IMG/VR virus record: IMGVR_UViG_3300031749_000019
Span: 1-35,538 of that record
Reading direction: 5' to 3' (one strand)
Length of the DNA stretch: 35,538 bases
Source: a virus
The translations under genes were made by a program, and so were the position numbers. The notes under the pieces were generated by a model. That model was not told where the DNA came from and made no database searches. It worked only from the letters and a program-made list of their open reading frames with translations. Shown here in pieces: positions 16,243-22,461 of the stretch; position 1 is the first letter of the stretch; each line of letters begins with the position of its first letter.

Positions 16243-16707
16243 ATGACAAAAGAATATCTCGAATATCTAAAAACGGCGTCATGGAAAGAATTTAGGATGA
16301 AAACACTAAACAATCCTTTTTATGGCAAACCACATCGTTGTTTTGTTTGTAACTCCCAAAAATTACTCCAAGTCCACCACTTAACATACGAACATATTTT
16401 TGAAGAACGACCAGAAGATGTTATGATTTTATGCAAGTATTGCCACGACAAGATTAAAGGAAGAAAAGACTACGAAATTGCTCCTTTCCTTTTGAAGAAA
16501 GAGTTTGAAAAAAAAGCGAGTGAAGCGGAGAAAATGAATCCCGCATGGGCAAACAGTGGTTGGAGAAAGAAATCTAAATCAAAGAGAAAGAAGTGGAAAA
16601 AGTTTTTTAGAGTTAATTTTCCAAAGAAAACGGTAAACAAAATAAGTATTGAAAAATTAGGAACTATTGCATATTACAAACTGAAAAGAGATGGAATTAT
16701 TTTATGA
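16243..16707 (+). CDS. HNH endonuclease family protein
   Basis: A 154-residue protein. Residues 34-70 carry CFVC, VHHLTY and ILCKYCHD: an HNH domain with structural zinc cysteines. The C-terminal half (90-154) is very basic (Lys/Arg-rich) and probably contacts DNA. It follows the gene-free region with no ribosome binding site, and its stop overlaps the start of the next gene. It could be a free-standing homing endonuclease or a packaging/replication nicking enzyme. Confidence 0.75.
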   Translation: MTKEYLEYLKTASWKEFRMKTLNNPFYGKPHRCFVCNSQKLLQVHHLTYEHIFEERPEDVMILCKYCHDKIKGRKDYEIAPFLLKKEFEKKASEAEKMNPAWANSGWRKKSKSKRKKWKKFFRVNFPKKTVNKISIEKLGTIAYYKLKRDGIIL

Positions 16708-16892
16708 CCTTAGAAACAACCTTACAAAACGCAAGAAAACGCTGGTTAGAAGCGAAAAGTAAAGGTGATACCAAAGGTATGGAGCTTTGGGAAAAACTAG
16801 GGAAGAGTATCAAGACTCGGATTGAAGAGAAATTAGCTTTAGTCAAAAAAGAGCAAGAAATAGAAAATATATTCGGCGGCAAACTAAAATAA
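16704..16892 (+). CDS. Small helical protein, unknown
   Basis: A 62-residue charged, fully helical protein coupled to the HNH gene by ATGA overlap. No family recognised. It precedes a promoter and the HTH gene. Confidence 0.55.
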   Translation: MTLETTLQNARKRWLEAKSKGDTKGMELWEKLGKSIKTRIEEKLALVKKEQEIENIFGGKLK

Positions 16893-16902
16893 ATTTGCCT
16901 AC

Positions 16903-16931
16903 TTGACAATCTTATTTAATCGTGCTATACT
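16903..16931 (+). promoter_or_regulatory. Consensus promoter giving a leaderless HTH transcript
   Basis: TTGACA (16903-16908), a 17-base spacer, TATACT (16926-16931). The expected start (about 16938-16939) coincides with the ATG of the HTH gene. Confidence 0.82.
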
Positions 16932-16938
16932 TTGTTTA

Positions 16939-17109
16939 ATGAAATACTATACACCTTTAGAAGTTGCGAAAATCTGCGGGGTTGACCGAATTACTATTTA
17001 CCGGTGGATTGCTTCTGGAAAACTTCCGGCAAGATCTTTTGGCTTCAAACAAAGAAAATATATTGCCGAAATCGACATTCCGACTTTCTTAAGAAAGAAT
17101 CAAGGCTAA
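16939..17109 (+). CDS. Excisionase/MerR-like HTH DNA-binding protein
   Basis: A 56-residue protein, nearly all one winged-helix domain: 'YYTPLEVAKICGVDRITIYRWIASGKLPARSFG' is the classic helix-turn-helix plus wing of the excisionase/HTH_17 family. The ATG at 16939 is preferred over an upstream in-frame start at 16903 because that codon lies inside the promoter. The mRNA would be leaderless, like lambda cI. It sits between two consensus promoters, so it may regulate its own and the downstream early promoter. No integrase is present, which argues against a true excisionase role. Confidence 0.8.
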   Translation: MKYYTPLEVAKICGVDRITIYRWIASGKLPARSFGFKQRKYIAEIDIPTFLRKNQG

Positions 17110-17117
17110 ACTGGCTA

Positions 17118-17146
17118 TTGACATACCTTGTTATATGTTGTATGAT
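17118..17146 (+). promoter_or_regulatory. Early operon promoter
   Basis: TTGACA (17118-17123), 17 bases, TATGAT (17141-17146), followed by AAAGGAGG before the gene at 17179. It probably drives the run of closely packed small genes that follows. Confidence 0.82.
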
Positions 17147-17178
17147 AAGGGTGTTAATAAAAAGCAAAAGGAGGCAAA

Positions 17179-17646
17179 ATGTCAGTTAACATCCACGGCA
17201 AAAAATACATTACAGTTGCCGAAAGAGTCCAGATGGCTCACAAGGATTTAAATGAAATTAGTATAACCACTGAAATAATCCCCTCTGAAGCCTCTGTAAT
17301 CGTCAAGGCGACCGTTGTAACCCCAAAAGGTACATTTACTGGCTTGTCTGCCGCTAACCCCACCAAATTGATCGAAAAACAAAGCCCATATGAAGTTGCA
17401 GAAACCTCGGCAGTAGGAAGAGCTTTAGGATTTGCTGGATATGGGATTGTTGAGGGGATTGCTACTGCCGAGGAAATCAAAAAAGTCGAAGTCGATACAG
17501 GCGAAGAACCCGACATCGTATCGCAGAAGGCAAGCACTTCAAACAAGTGTCCATACTGCGGGGCTGTTGGCCCTTATCACAAAAAAGGTTGCCCGAATGC
17601 AAGTTTAAAACAAGTTGAAAACTTTTTAAAAAAGGAGGAAATATGA
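17179..17646 (+). CDS. Putative single-strand annealing-like protein with zinc finger
   Basis: A 155-residue protein. Residues 70-90 (SPYEVAETSAVGRALGFAGY) carry the 'E.ae.sAvGRAL...Gyg' signature found in phage early proteins often placed near Erf/Rad52-type annealing proteins; I regard that relation as tentative. Residues 124-138 hold C-x2-C-x6-H-x3-C, a zinc finger. It is the first gene of the early operon, with a strong promoter and AAAGGAGG, where recombination or replication functions are expected. If correct it would be the only recognisable DNA-metabolism protein of this region apart from the NinG-like one. Confidence 0.5.
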   Translation: MSVNIHGKKYITVAERVQMAHKDLNEISITTEIIPSEASVIVKATVVTPKGTFTGLSAANPTKLIEKQSPYEVAETSAVGRALGFAGYGIVEGIATAEEIKKVEVDTGEEPDIVSQKASTSNKCPYCGAVGPYHKKGCPNASLKQVENFLKKEEI

Positions 17647-17828
17647 TGACTTTTACTCAAGAACAAGTAGAAAAAATTACCGATGAGGCTTTAGAGATAG
17701 CAAGAATTCAAGCACTGGCTTACAAGCAAGGCTACCAGAAAGGGTTTGAAGATGGAAAAAAACAAGCGACTGAAGCTCTTGTAAAAATATATCAAGAAGA
17801 AGAAAGTGTCTTGCCGGAGGAAATATGA
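17643..17828 (+). CDS. Small acidic helical protein, unknown
   Basis: A 61-residue protein, AAGGAGG upstream, overlapping both neighbours by four bases. Contains 'YKQGYQKGFEDGKKQA', a helix with Gly/Lys periodicity. No family recognised. Confidence 0.6.
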   Translation: MMTFTQEQVEKITDEALEIARIQALAYKQGYQKGFEDGKKQATEALVKIYQEEESVLPEEI

Positions 17829-18022
17829 GCGAACTAGTTTGCGAAAACTGCGGTGAGAAGATTACTTGGGGTGAGTTCAAATACTCGGTCTCAAGTATGA
17901 AAAAAGCACTTTGTCAATCTTGTCAGAGAAAGTTTAGAGAAGAACACTATCCTAAGAAGTTGGCCGAGCTTTTGAACAAAGAGCTAGGCCAAGAGAAGCT
18001 TACGAATAAAGGGAGTGCCTAA
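17825..18022 (+). CDS. Small zinc-finger protein
   Basis: A 65-residue protein with two Cys pairs: CENC near residue 6 and CQSC near residue 30, 21 residues apart, consistent with one zinc ribbon, followed by a basic helix. GCCGGAGG upstream. Role unknown; probably nucleic-acid binding. Its stop codon is inside the first hairpin of the leader at 18013-18086. Confidence 0.6.
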   Translation: MSELVCENCGEKITWGEFKYSVSSMKKALCQSCQRKFREEHYPKKLAELLNKELGQEKLTNKGSA

Positions 18023-18086
18023 GTTGGCACTCTCTAATGTGGGTTGGCTTAAAAGAAGAATCTAGGCGAACCCACTTTAGAGGAGG
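18013..18086 (+). promoter_or_regulatory. Structured leader of the glucosaminidase gene; stem reaches the ribosome binding site
   Basis: Hairpin one: GAGTGCC (18013-18019) with GGCACTC (18026-18032). Hairpin two: CTCTAA (18032-18037) with TTAGAG (18077-18082) and GTGGGTT (18039-18045) with AACCCAC (18069-18075), thirteen pairs around one mismatch. The second stem covers the first bases of GAGGAGG (18080-18086), so it may tune translation. It lacks a U-tract and is not a clear terminator. Confidence 0.6.
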
Positions 18087-18092
18087 CTAACT

Positions 18093-18704
18093 ATGAAAAC
18101 AAAGAAAATTACAAAAAGAGATAAAAAGGGCAGGTTTGCTTTTAAGGGCGGTGGGCTCAGACTAATTGTAGGTTTAGTTATTGCCTTTTTGTTAGCTTTA
18201 GCTTTAGTGAAAGGAGCAGAGTATGTCTTCTCATCAAGTCAAACTCCGCCTATTGTCAGTCCTCTTCCCGACCCGATTCCGCCAGTTACCCCCAAAGAAA
18301 GAAGAGACACAACCTCCTCAATCATTGACCGCTACCTTAGAAAGAAAGGCTCACCGCTTGAAGGACTTGGTTCAGTCTTTTACGACGAGGCTCAGAAGCG
18401 TGGTTTCCACCCATACATTCTCGTGGCAGTCGCAGGAGCAGAGTCGAGCTTTGGTAAACATACCCGCAGAAATCACAACTTTCTCGGGTGGGCGAGAGGA
18501 AAAGTGGGTTTTTCCTCAGACTCAGACTGCATTGAGAAAGTGGCACAGAAAATCGCCGAGTTACCATATTACCGAGATTTTCTGGCTACGGGTGAAGTGG
18601 CGGAGTTCTGCCTTTCCTACAACGCACCAGAAGCCAGAAGCTACTGCAAGACAATCAGGAAATTTATGAGTGAACTCAAAGAAGAGGAGATGCGGCCATT
18701 CTAA
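18093..18704 (+). CDS. Membrane-anchored glucosaminidase-type peptidoglycan hydrolase
   Basis: A 203-residue protein. Residues 1-20 are basic, 22-40 a single membrane segment, 50-70 a Pro-rich linker and 75-195 a glucosaminidase/lysozyme-like domain with the probable catalytic Glu117 in AGAESSFGKH and the following NFLGW. The signal-anchor plan suggests action at the outer face of the membrane, i.e. a signal-arrest-release type endolysin or an enzyme for remodelling the wall. It lies 5 kb from the C39 peptidase, giving the phage two wall hydrolases. Expression may be tuned by the leader hairpin. A 148-codon frame in another phase inside it is a shadow. Confidence 0.75.
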   Translation: MKTKKITKRDKKGRFAFKGGGLRLIVGLVIAFLLALALVKGAEYVFSSSQTPPIVSPLPDPIPPVTPKERRDTTSSIIDRYLRKKGSPLEGLGSVFYDEAQKRGFHPYILVAVAGAESSFGKHTRRNHNFLGWARGKVGFSSDSDCIEKVAQKIAELPYYRDFLATGEVAEFCLSYNAPEARSYCKTIRKFMSELKEEEMRPF

Positions 18705-18712
18705 GGAGCAAA

Positions 18713-19051
18713 ATGAAAAAACAAAATATGGAAGAAGAAAATAAAAAGGTAATAGCTGTTGATTTTGATGGTGTTCTTCACGAATTTAAGGAAGGCTGGA
18801 CAAGAGAAATTCCAGAAGGAAAACCCGTCAAAGACTCTTTGTGGGCGATTAAGGAGCTTACGAATAAGGGGTTTTCTATTGTTGTCTACACGAGCCGTGC
18901 AAACTTAGAAGCAGTCTCTCTTTGGCTTAGACAAAACGGGTTTCCAGCGTTAGAAGTAACAAACCATAAACCAATAGCTATAGCCTATATAGACGACAGA
19001 GGAATAAGATTTGAGAATAATTGGGAATCTATTGTTAAGTATTTTATTTGA
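18713..19051 (+). CDS. HAD-like phosphatase
   Basis: A 112-residue protein. Motif I is DFDGVLH (Asp17 and Asp19), motif II is YTSR (about residue 60) and the C-terminal acidic motif is IDDRGI (about 93). There is no cap domain, and the size matches minimal phage HAD phosphatases that dephosphorylate nucleotides or polynucleotide 3' ends. AAGGAG is 5 bases before the ATG. It is followed 12 bases later by the ParB-like gene. Substrate unknown. Confidence 0.75.
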   Translation: MKKQNMEEENKKVIAVDFDGVLHEFKEGWTREIPEGKPVKDSLWAIKELTNKGFSIVVYTSRANLEAVSLWLRQNGFPALEVTNHKPIAIAYIDDRGIRFENNWESIVKYFI

Positions 19052-19063
19052 AGTTTTAAATTT

Positions 19064-19633
19064 ATGAATGTAGAAATTAAAACAAGATTAGTAGACCAAA
19101 TTAAAGAAATTAGAACAATTGGAGACAATTTTCCTGTTTATCGAGACGCTGAGGTCAAAATAAAAAGGGTTAATCCTAATGAAGTTTATCCAATTTCAAA
19201 ATATGTGGTTGAAGGAAATTTGGAAAAAATTATGAGTATTAGAAAAGAACTTGAAGCAAGAGGTTTTAATATCTTTGATTTAGATGACATTTTGGAATAT
19301 GACGGAGGAGCAATTTCTCCGCCACTGGTTGAAAATGACGGAGAAGTTGATTGTATTGTTGATGGACTACACCGCCTCTTTTTAGCAAGAATTGAAGGAA
19401 GAGATGTAAAAGTAATTTATGTTACTGGAGCTGATAGCTCTCACCCTCTAATCGGTAAGCCAATTAGTTGGGACAGGGTTGTCAGGCGTCAGGATTTACC
19501 CATTGACCCAAAAGAAAGAAGAGATTTGAGAGAAGGAATTGAAGACACAAGTGAATGTTTGAGAAGAAACTATCGAGACTTGTCTATATTGGGTTCGAAA
19601 GGAAGGAGGGCTACTCGTGGACAAGAAAATTAA
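19064..19633 (+). CDS. ParB/sulfiredoxin-fold protein
   Basis: A 189-residue protein. Residues 30-115 show the ParB-N/Srx pattern: 'IKRVNPNEVYP', then PPLVEN and VDGLHRLFLAR with the nucleotide-binding DGLHR at 100-104. After this, 'PISWDRVVRRQDLP' and C-terminal 'YRDLSILGSKGRR' are conserved-looking extensions outside canonical ParB, and there is no HTH for DNA segregation. That favours a small enzyme (nuclease, NTPase or kinase-like) over partitioning. It overlaps the HIT-like gene, suggesting joint action. No ribosome binding site. Confidence 0.65.
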   Translation: MNVEIKTRLVDQIKEIRTIGDNFPVYRDAEVKIKRVNPNEVYPISKYVVEGNLEKIMSIRKELEARGFNIFDLDDILEYDGGAISPPLVENDGEVDCIVDGLHRLFLARIEGRDVKVIYVTGADSSHPLIGKPISWDRVVRRQDLPIDPKERRDLREGIEDTSECLRRNYRDLSILGSKGRRATRGQEN

Positions 19634-20123
19634 GTTACTAACTAGAAAAGAATATGATAAGTGGCTTGCCGCTTTACCTAAAAATGTTTGCACCTTTTGC
19701 CAGTGGTCGACGTATCAGTCGGTTATCAAAGAGTTCAAATACTGGGTTTGGATAAACAACATTGCTCCCTACTGGTATTTTCATACCTTGTTTGTGCCAA
19801 AAAGACACTTTGAAAGGGAAGCAGATATGACAATAGACGAGATGGCAGAGTTGGTAAGGATAAAAGAATTTGCTTTTGATGTAGTGATGTCAGCTAGGCT
19901 CACTTTTCCCAACGGAAGAAATAAAGGTCAACCCGTTGAAAAGTTTGTCTATTTTCATCGTTTTAGAGTTAATCGATTTGACCCTATTTCAGGAACGATG
20001 AGACCAGCTCATTACCACGACCATTTTTGTCCTGATATTGACCATCGTTGGGACTCGACATTGAACAAAGACGCCAAAAATTATCCAATCACAGATTTTA
20101 TTGAAACAAATTTATTAACTTAA
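19617..20123 (+). CDS. HIT (histidine triad)-like nucleotide-binding protein
   Basis: A 168-residue protein starting with GTG at 19617, chosen because AAGGAGG lies 7 bases upstream. Residues 54-64 ('YFHTLFVPKRH') and the triad HYHDH (132-136) match the HIT fold, which hydrolyses or transfers nucleotide phosphates. An insert between strand and triad (95-130) is unusual. It overlaps the ParB-like gene by 17 bases. With the HAD and ParB-like genes it forms a compact nucleotide-chemistry trio. The exact reaction is unknown. Confidence 0.65.
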   Translation: MDKKIKLLTRKEYDKWLAALPKNVCTFCQWSTYQSVIKEFKYWVWINNIAPYWYFHTLFVPKRHFEREADMTIDEMAELVRIKEFAFDVVMSARLTFPNGRNKGQPVEKFVYFHRFRVNRFDPISGTMRPAHYHDHFCPDIDHRWDSTLNKDAKNYPITDFIETNLLT

Positions 20124-20142
20124 AAGAATAAGAAGGTGAAGA

Positions 20143-20361
20143 ATGAAAAGATATAGCGAAAAGAAGGTAGAGGGAGCAATTAGGTTGCTTTTACAAGACT
20201 TATGGAATGAAGAAAGTGAAGTCCAAGCCATATCGCCACCAGGCAGATATATTATTTGGGGCGGGAAGTTTGGTAAAAAAATTGGAACGTATTGGAATAA
20301 ATGTAAAAAGTATCTTGATTTGCCATTAAAGAAAATGGAATTTCCAAAGGAAGAAAAATGA
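20143..20361 (+). CDS. Small protein, unknown
   Basis: A 72-residue basic protein with a helix in the first 25 residues and 'PPGRYIIWGGKFGKKIG' in the middle, which looks like a beta hairpin. AAGGTGA upstream; overlaps the next gene by four bases. No family recognised. Confidence 0.55.
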   Translation: MKRYSEKKVEGAIRLLLQDLWNEESEVQAISPPGRYIIWGGKFGKKIGTYWNKCKKYLDLPLKKMEFPKEEK

Positions 20362-20666
20362 AAAAACAAAATAAAGACTGGAAGGAAGAATTTGAAGAAA
20401 GATTTTTAATCAGAAAGGGAAATGGTCTATGGGTTAATCCTGATACTTTTAAAATTGAAAATGTTTATAATTTTATCCGCCAACTTCTTGCTCAAAAAGA
20501 GAAAGAGGTAATAGAAGAAATAGAGGCAATCATCAGACAGTATAGTGCGACATTGCCAATTGAAATAGAAAGACACGGAGGGGAATACTGTCAGGGGATG
20601 CACGCAGGAATAGATTTATGTATTGATGCAATTTTAAAACTTAAAAGACTAAGGAGAAAAGAATGA
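20358..20666 (+). CDS. Small helical protein, unknown
   Basis: A 102-residue protein coupled on both sides by four-base overlaps. The pattern 'W.eeFeerF.....gLW' followed by a long Glu-rich helix resembles small phage proteins of unknown function. Cys at about residues 77 and 86 are isolated. No catalytic motif. Confidence 0.55.
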   Translation: MKKQNKDWKEEFEERFLIRKGNGLWVNPDTFKIENVYNFIRQLLAQKEKEVIEEIEAIIRQYSATLPIEIERHGGEYCQGMHAGIDLCIDAILKLKRLRRKE

Positions 20667-20854
20667 AAGAAAGAATAGAAGAAACTATTGAAGAGTTTAT
20701 GTATAGTCAGGTTTTTGGCTTAGAAATTAGCCAAGAACAAATTGACGAACAAAGGAAATCTTTTGTCCAAAAGCACAAAGTACAAAAACCGAAAGAGTCT
20801 GTTTTAAAAGGACAAGAGAGAATAAAAACTATTAAGAATGCAGGAGGGAGGTGA
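20663..20854 (+). CDS. Small charged protein, unknown
   Basis: A 63-residue helical protein, coupled upstream by ATGA. Its 3' end contains the GGAGGTGA ribosome binding site of the next gene. No family recognised. Confidence 0.5.
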   Translation: MKERIEETIEEFMYSQVFGLEISQEQIDEQRKSFVQKHKVQKPKESVLKGQERIKTIKNAGGR

Positions 20855-20859
20855 AAAAA

Positions 20860-21075
20860 ATGGCAATTGTTCTTATTTGTTTATGGTTTTTAGGCCTTTT
20901 TTTATTTACTGAAATAAGTGAAGAAATACGACGAGAAAGACACGACAAAGAGATTAAAGAGTTTGAAAGACAAAGAGAAGAAGAAATGAAAACATTTGAT
21001 GGTTTTAAAAAGCACTTTGTAGCATATTCAACCGATGATACACCAGAAAAGGCGTGGAAAAGATTAAAAGAATAA
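20860..21075 (+). CDS. Small single-span membrane protein
   Basis: Starts at the ATG at 20860, 8 bases after a perfect GGAGG; an in-frame GTG at 20851 lies inside that site and is less likely. The 71-residue product has a hydrophobic segment at residues 2-18 (a signal-anchor), then a Glu/Arg-rich helix and a short C-terminal domain with 'TPEKAWKRLKE'. Probable inner-membrane protein with a cytoplasmic or external helix; role unknown. Confidence 0.6.
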   Translation: MAIVLICLWFLGLFLFTEISEEIRRERHDKEIKEFERQREEEMKTFDGFKKHFVAYSTDDTPEKAWKRLKE

Positions 21076-21085
21076 GGAGAAAAGA

Positions 21086-21121
21086 ATGACAGATAAAAAA
21101 AGAGAGGAGGTGAAAAAATGA
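21086..21121 (+). CDS. Eleven-residue coupling peptide (tentative)
   Basis: ATG with its own AAGGAG site, encoding MTDKKREEVKK, ending in TGA that overlaps the ATG of the membrane protein gene. It contains that gene's GGAGGTGA site, so its translation would expose or mask it. Could be a coupling minigene. Confidence 0.35.
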   Translation: MTDKKREEVKK

Positions 21122-21381
21122 AAAAAGATATTTTTAAGAAGGCAGTTGGAATTATTACGGCAATCTTAACTTTCTTAGCTTGTTTAAGCAACGTAACTGG
21201 ATTGCAGGTTTTTCCTTTTTTCCTCGCACTGGCTTTAATGTATTTTATTGTTTACCGAGGAAAAAACTGGAACTTGTGGTTAATCGTTTTATCTGGGTTA
21301 ATGTTTCTTATCAATTTGTATTCAATCTCGTGGATTGATATGATTGTCTGGTTGACAATAATGGTTGCATATATCAAGTAA
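21118..21381 (+). CDS. Small three-span membrane protein
   Basis: An 87-residue, strongly hydrophobic protein with three likely membrane helices (about residues 9-30, 33-48 and 52-86, the last possibly split). GGAGGTGA is 6 bases upstream. Small multi-span phage membrane proteins serve as holins, superinfection exclusion factors or sugar-lipid handlers; nothing decides here. Confidence 0.6.
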   Translation: MKKDIFKKAVGIITAILTFLACLSNVTGLQVFPFFLALALMYFIVYRGKNWNLWLIVLSGLMFLINLYSISWIDMIVWLTIMVAYIK

Positions 21382-21413
21382 AATGATAATAGAAATGAAA
21401 GGATGTGATAGTT

Positions 21414-21521
21414 GTGCCAAACGGTAAACCAAGAACTGATGCTCAAAGAAGAGCAAGACATCATGCGCTATATGGGAATACAAATATTCCTAAAGTAAGG
21501 AGAGGAAAAAATAGTAAGTAA
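21414..21521 (+). CDS. Conserved-looking small basic protein, 35 aa (GTG start)
   Basis: GTG start, encoding a 35-residue protein beginning (V)PNGKPRTDAQRRARHHALYG and ending with a basic tail. The 'P.GKPRT..qR..RH...YG' pattern recurs in small uncharacterised phage and small-genome bacterial proteins as I recall, so it is probably real despite its size. AAAGGA lies about 11 bases upstream. Confidence 0.5.
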   Translation: MPNGKPRTDAQRRARHHALYGNTNIPKVRRGKNSK

Positions 21522-21531
21522 ATAGTAAGTA
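21510..21531 (+). repeat. Short tandem repeat, two 11-base units
   Basis: AATAGTAAGTA occurs twice in tandem across the stop codon of the 35-residue gene and the leader of the next. It probably arose by slippage; no function is claimed. Confidence 0.7.
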
Positions 21532-21533
21532 AG

Positions 21534-21644
21534 ATGATAGCTATTTTTTGTTTTTTCGGTCTAGTAAGTTTTATTTTAGGCGTAATAGTTGGAGTTGGTA
21601 TGGGTTTTTATATTGCCAAAAAGTCAATCAAGGATATTTTATGA
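21534..21644 (+). CDS. Small membrane peptide, 36 aa
   Basis: ATG at 21534, 36 residues, of which about 3-28 form one Gly/Val/Ile-rich membrane helix followed by a basic tail. Its stop overlaps the start of the HNH/NinG-like gene (ATGA). The charge and spacing fit a real coupled small membrane protein. Confidence 0.55.
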   Translation: MIAIFCFFGLVSFILGVIVGVGMGFYIAKKSIKDIL

Positions 21645-22144
21645 AACAAGTTACTCTTAGCAAAAAACTCTTTTGCAGAAGGTGTGGAAAGAAATTAAGG
21701 AACGGAATTTCCAAGTATTGTTTGAGTTGCAAAAAAGAGATTGAGAGAGAGAAGAGATTAAAACTTCAGGAGAAGAAAGCCAATTCTCCTTCTGTTCTCA
21801 AAAAAGCCTGTGATATTTTGTTTTCGCAAGTTATTCGATTGAGAGACGGGAAGTGCTTAAAATGTGGTAAAACTTACAATCTTCAGACAGCTCATTTAAT
21901 CAATCGGAACAATTTGCTTTATCGCTGGGACGAGAGAAATGCGATTACTTTGTGTTACGCTGACCATATTCTTTGGGCCCACAGAAATCCACTGGAGTTT
22001 CAATTCTGGTTAAACGATAACTATCCCGAAAAGTATCAATTCTGGTTAACTCATAGGCATACAGTAAATACAGAACCCTTATCTTACATTGACATTAAAT
22101 TTAAGTTAGAAAGACGTCTGGAAGAATTAAAAAATCAAAGGTGA
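21641..22144 (+). CDS. NinG/Rap-like HNH recombination protein
   Basis: A 167-residue protein from the ATG at 21641, coupled to the membrane peptide; upstream codons in the same frame belong to that gene's region. N-terminal zinc finger (CRRC at about 12-15, then C-x2-C at 27-30), a basic helix, then a NinG-type domain with CLKC, 'LQTAHLINRNNLLYRWDERNA' (about 81-100) and a late LCYADH. This is the architecture of lambda NinG (Rap), a junction-cleaving factor in phage recombination. It precedes the terminase genes. Confidence 0.75.
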   Translation: MKQVTLSKKLFCRRCGKKLRNGISKYCLSCKKEIEREKRLKLQEKKANSPSVLKKACDILFSQVIRLRDGKCLKCGKTYNLQTAHLINRNNLLYRWDERNAITLCYADHILWAHRNPLEFQFWLNDNYPEKYQFWLTHRHTVNTEPLSYIDIKFKLERRLEELKNQR

Positions 22145-22148
22145 TAAA

Positions 22149-22262
22149 ATGAGAAAGATTACTTTGTTCGTTTTAATTGGACTTTGGCTTGATTTGATTG
22201 CTGTTTTCTTTTTGTTAGGGGAAATGGCGGGCTTGGTTGTTTTTTTAGGAGGTAGAAGGTGA
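22149..22262 (+). CDS. Small membrane peptide, 37 aa
   Basis: ATG four bases after the NinG-like stop; one hydrophobic helix spans residues 4-34 with a basic C-terminus. Its 3' end holds GGAGGTAGAAGGTG, including the start of the next gene. Probably real by coupling and composition; role unknown. Confidence 0.5.
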   Translation: MRKITLFVLIGLWLDLIAVFFLLGEMAGLVVFLGGRR

Positions 22263-22411
22263 AAAAACAAAACAAAAAAGAAGAGATTGTTGTTTCAAAG
22301 ATTGAGGAATTGGTTGAATGGTTAGATAAGGGTGGGCAAGTTGATCAGAATTGTGTTTATGGTTATTTGAAAGGATTGATTAATTGGTTGAGAGGTGCAA
22401 AAAAAAGATGA
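22259..22411 (+). CDS. Small protein, 50 aa (GTG start)
   Basis: GTG at 22259 preceded by GGAGGTAGAAG, encoding a 50-residue amphipathic helical protein with a Trp in 'EWLDKGGQVDQNCVYGYLKG'. It overlaps both the previous stop and the next minigene. No family recognised. Confidence 0.5.
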   Translation: MKKQNKKEEIVVSKIEELVEWLDKGGQVDQNCVYGYLKGLINWLRGAKKR

Positions 22412-22461
22412 AAGTAGTAGAAGTTGAAATAGAAAAATTAAAACTAAAATGCCAACGCTGA
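22408..22461 (+). CDS. Possible 17-aa coupling peptide
   Basis: ATGA overlap with the previous gene; encodes MKVVEVEIEKLKLKCQR and ends 13 bases inside the small terminase gene. It may only relay ribosomes to the terminase start, which lacks its own ribosome binding site. Confidence 0.3.
   Translation: MKVVEVEIEKLKLKCQR

Noticed and set aside
16172-16243. 23-codon frame ending just before the HNH gene
   Set aside because: Low-complexity translation of purine-rich DNA, poor ribosome binding site spacing.
18223-18669. 148-codon open frame on the + strand
   Set aside because: It lies entirely inside the glucosaminidase gene in another phase and has no protein-like motifs.
19064-19633. Plasmid-type ParB partition protein
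   Set aside because: No helix-turn-helix, no ParA partner and no parS-like repeats; only the nucleotide-binding fold is present.
21383-21427. 14-codon frame before the 35-residue gene
   Set aside because: Too short, no ribosome binding site, overlaps a better-supported start.
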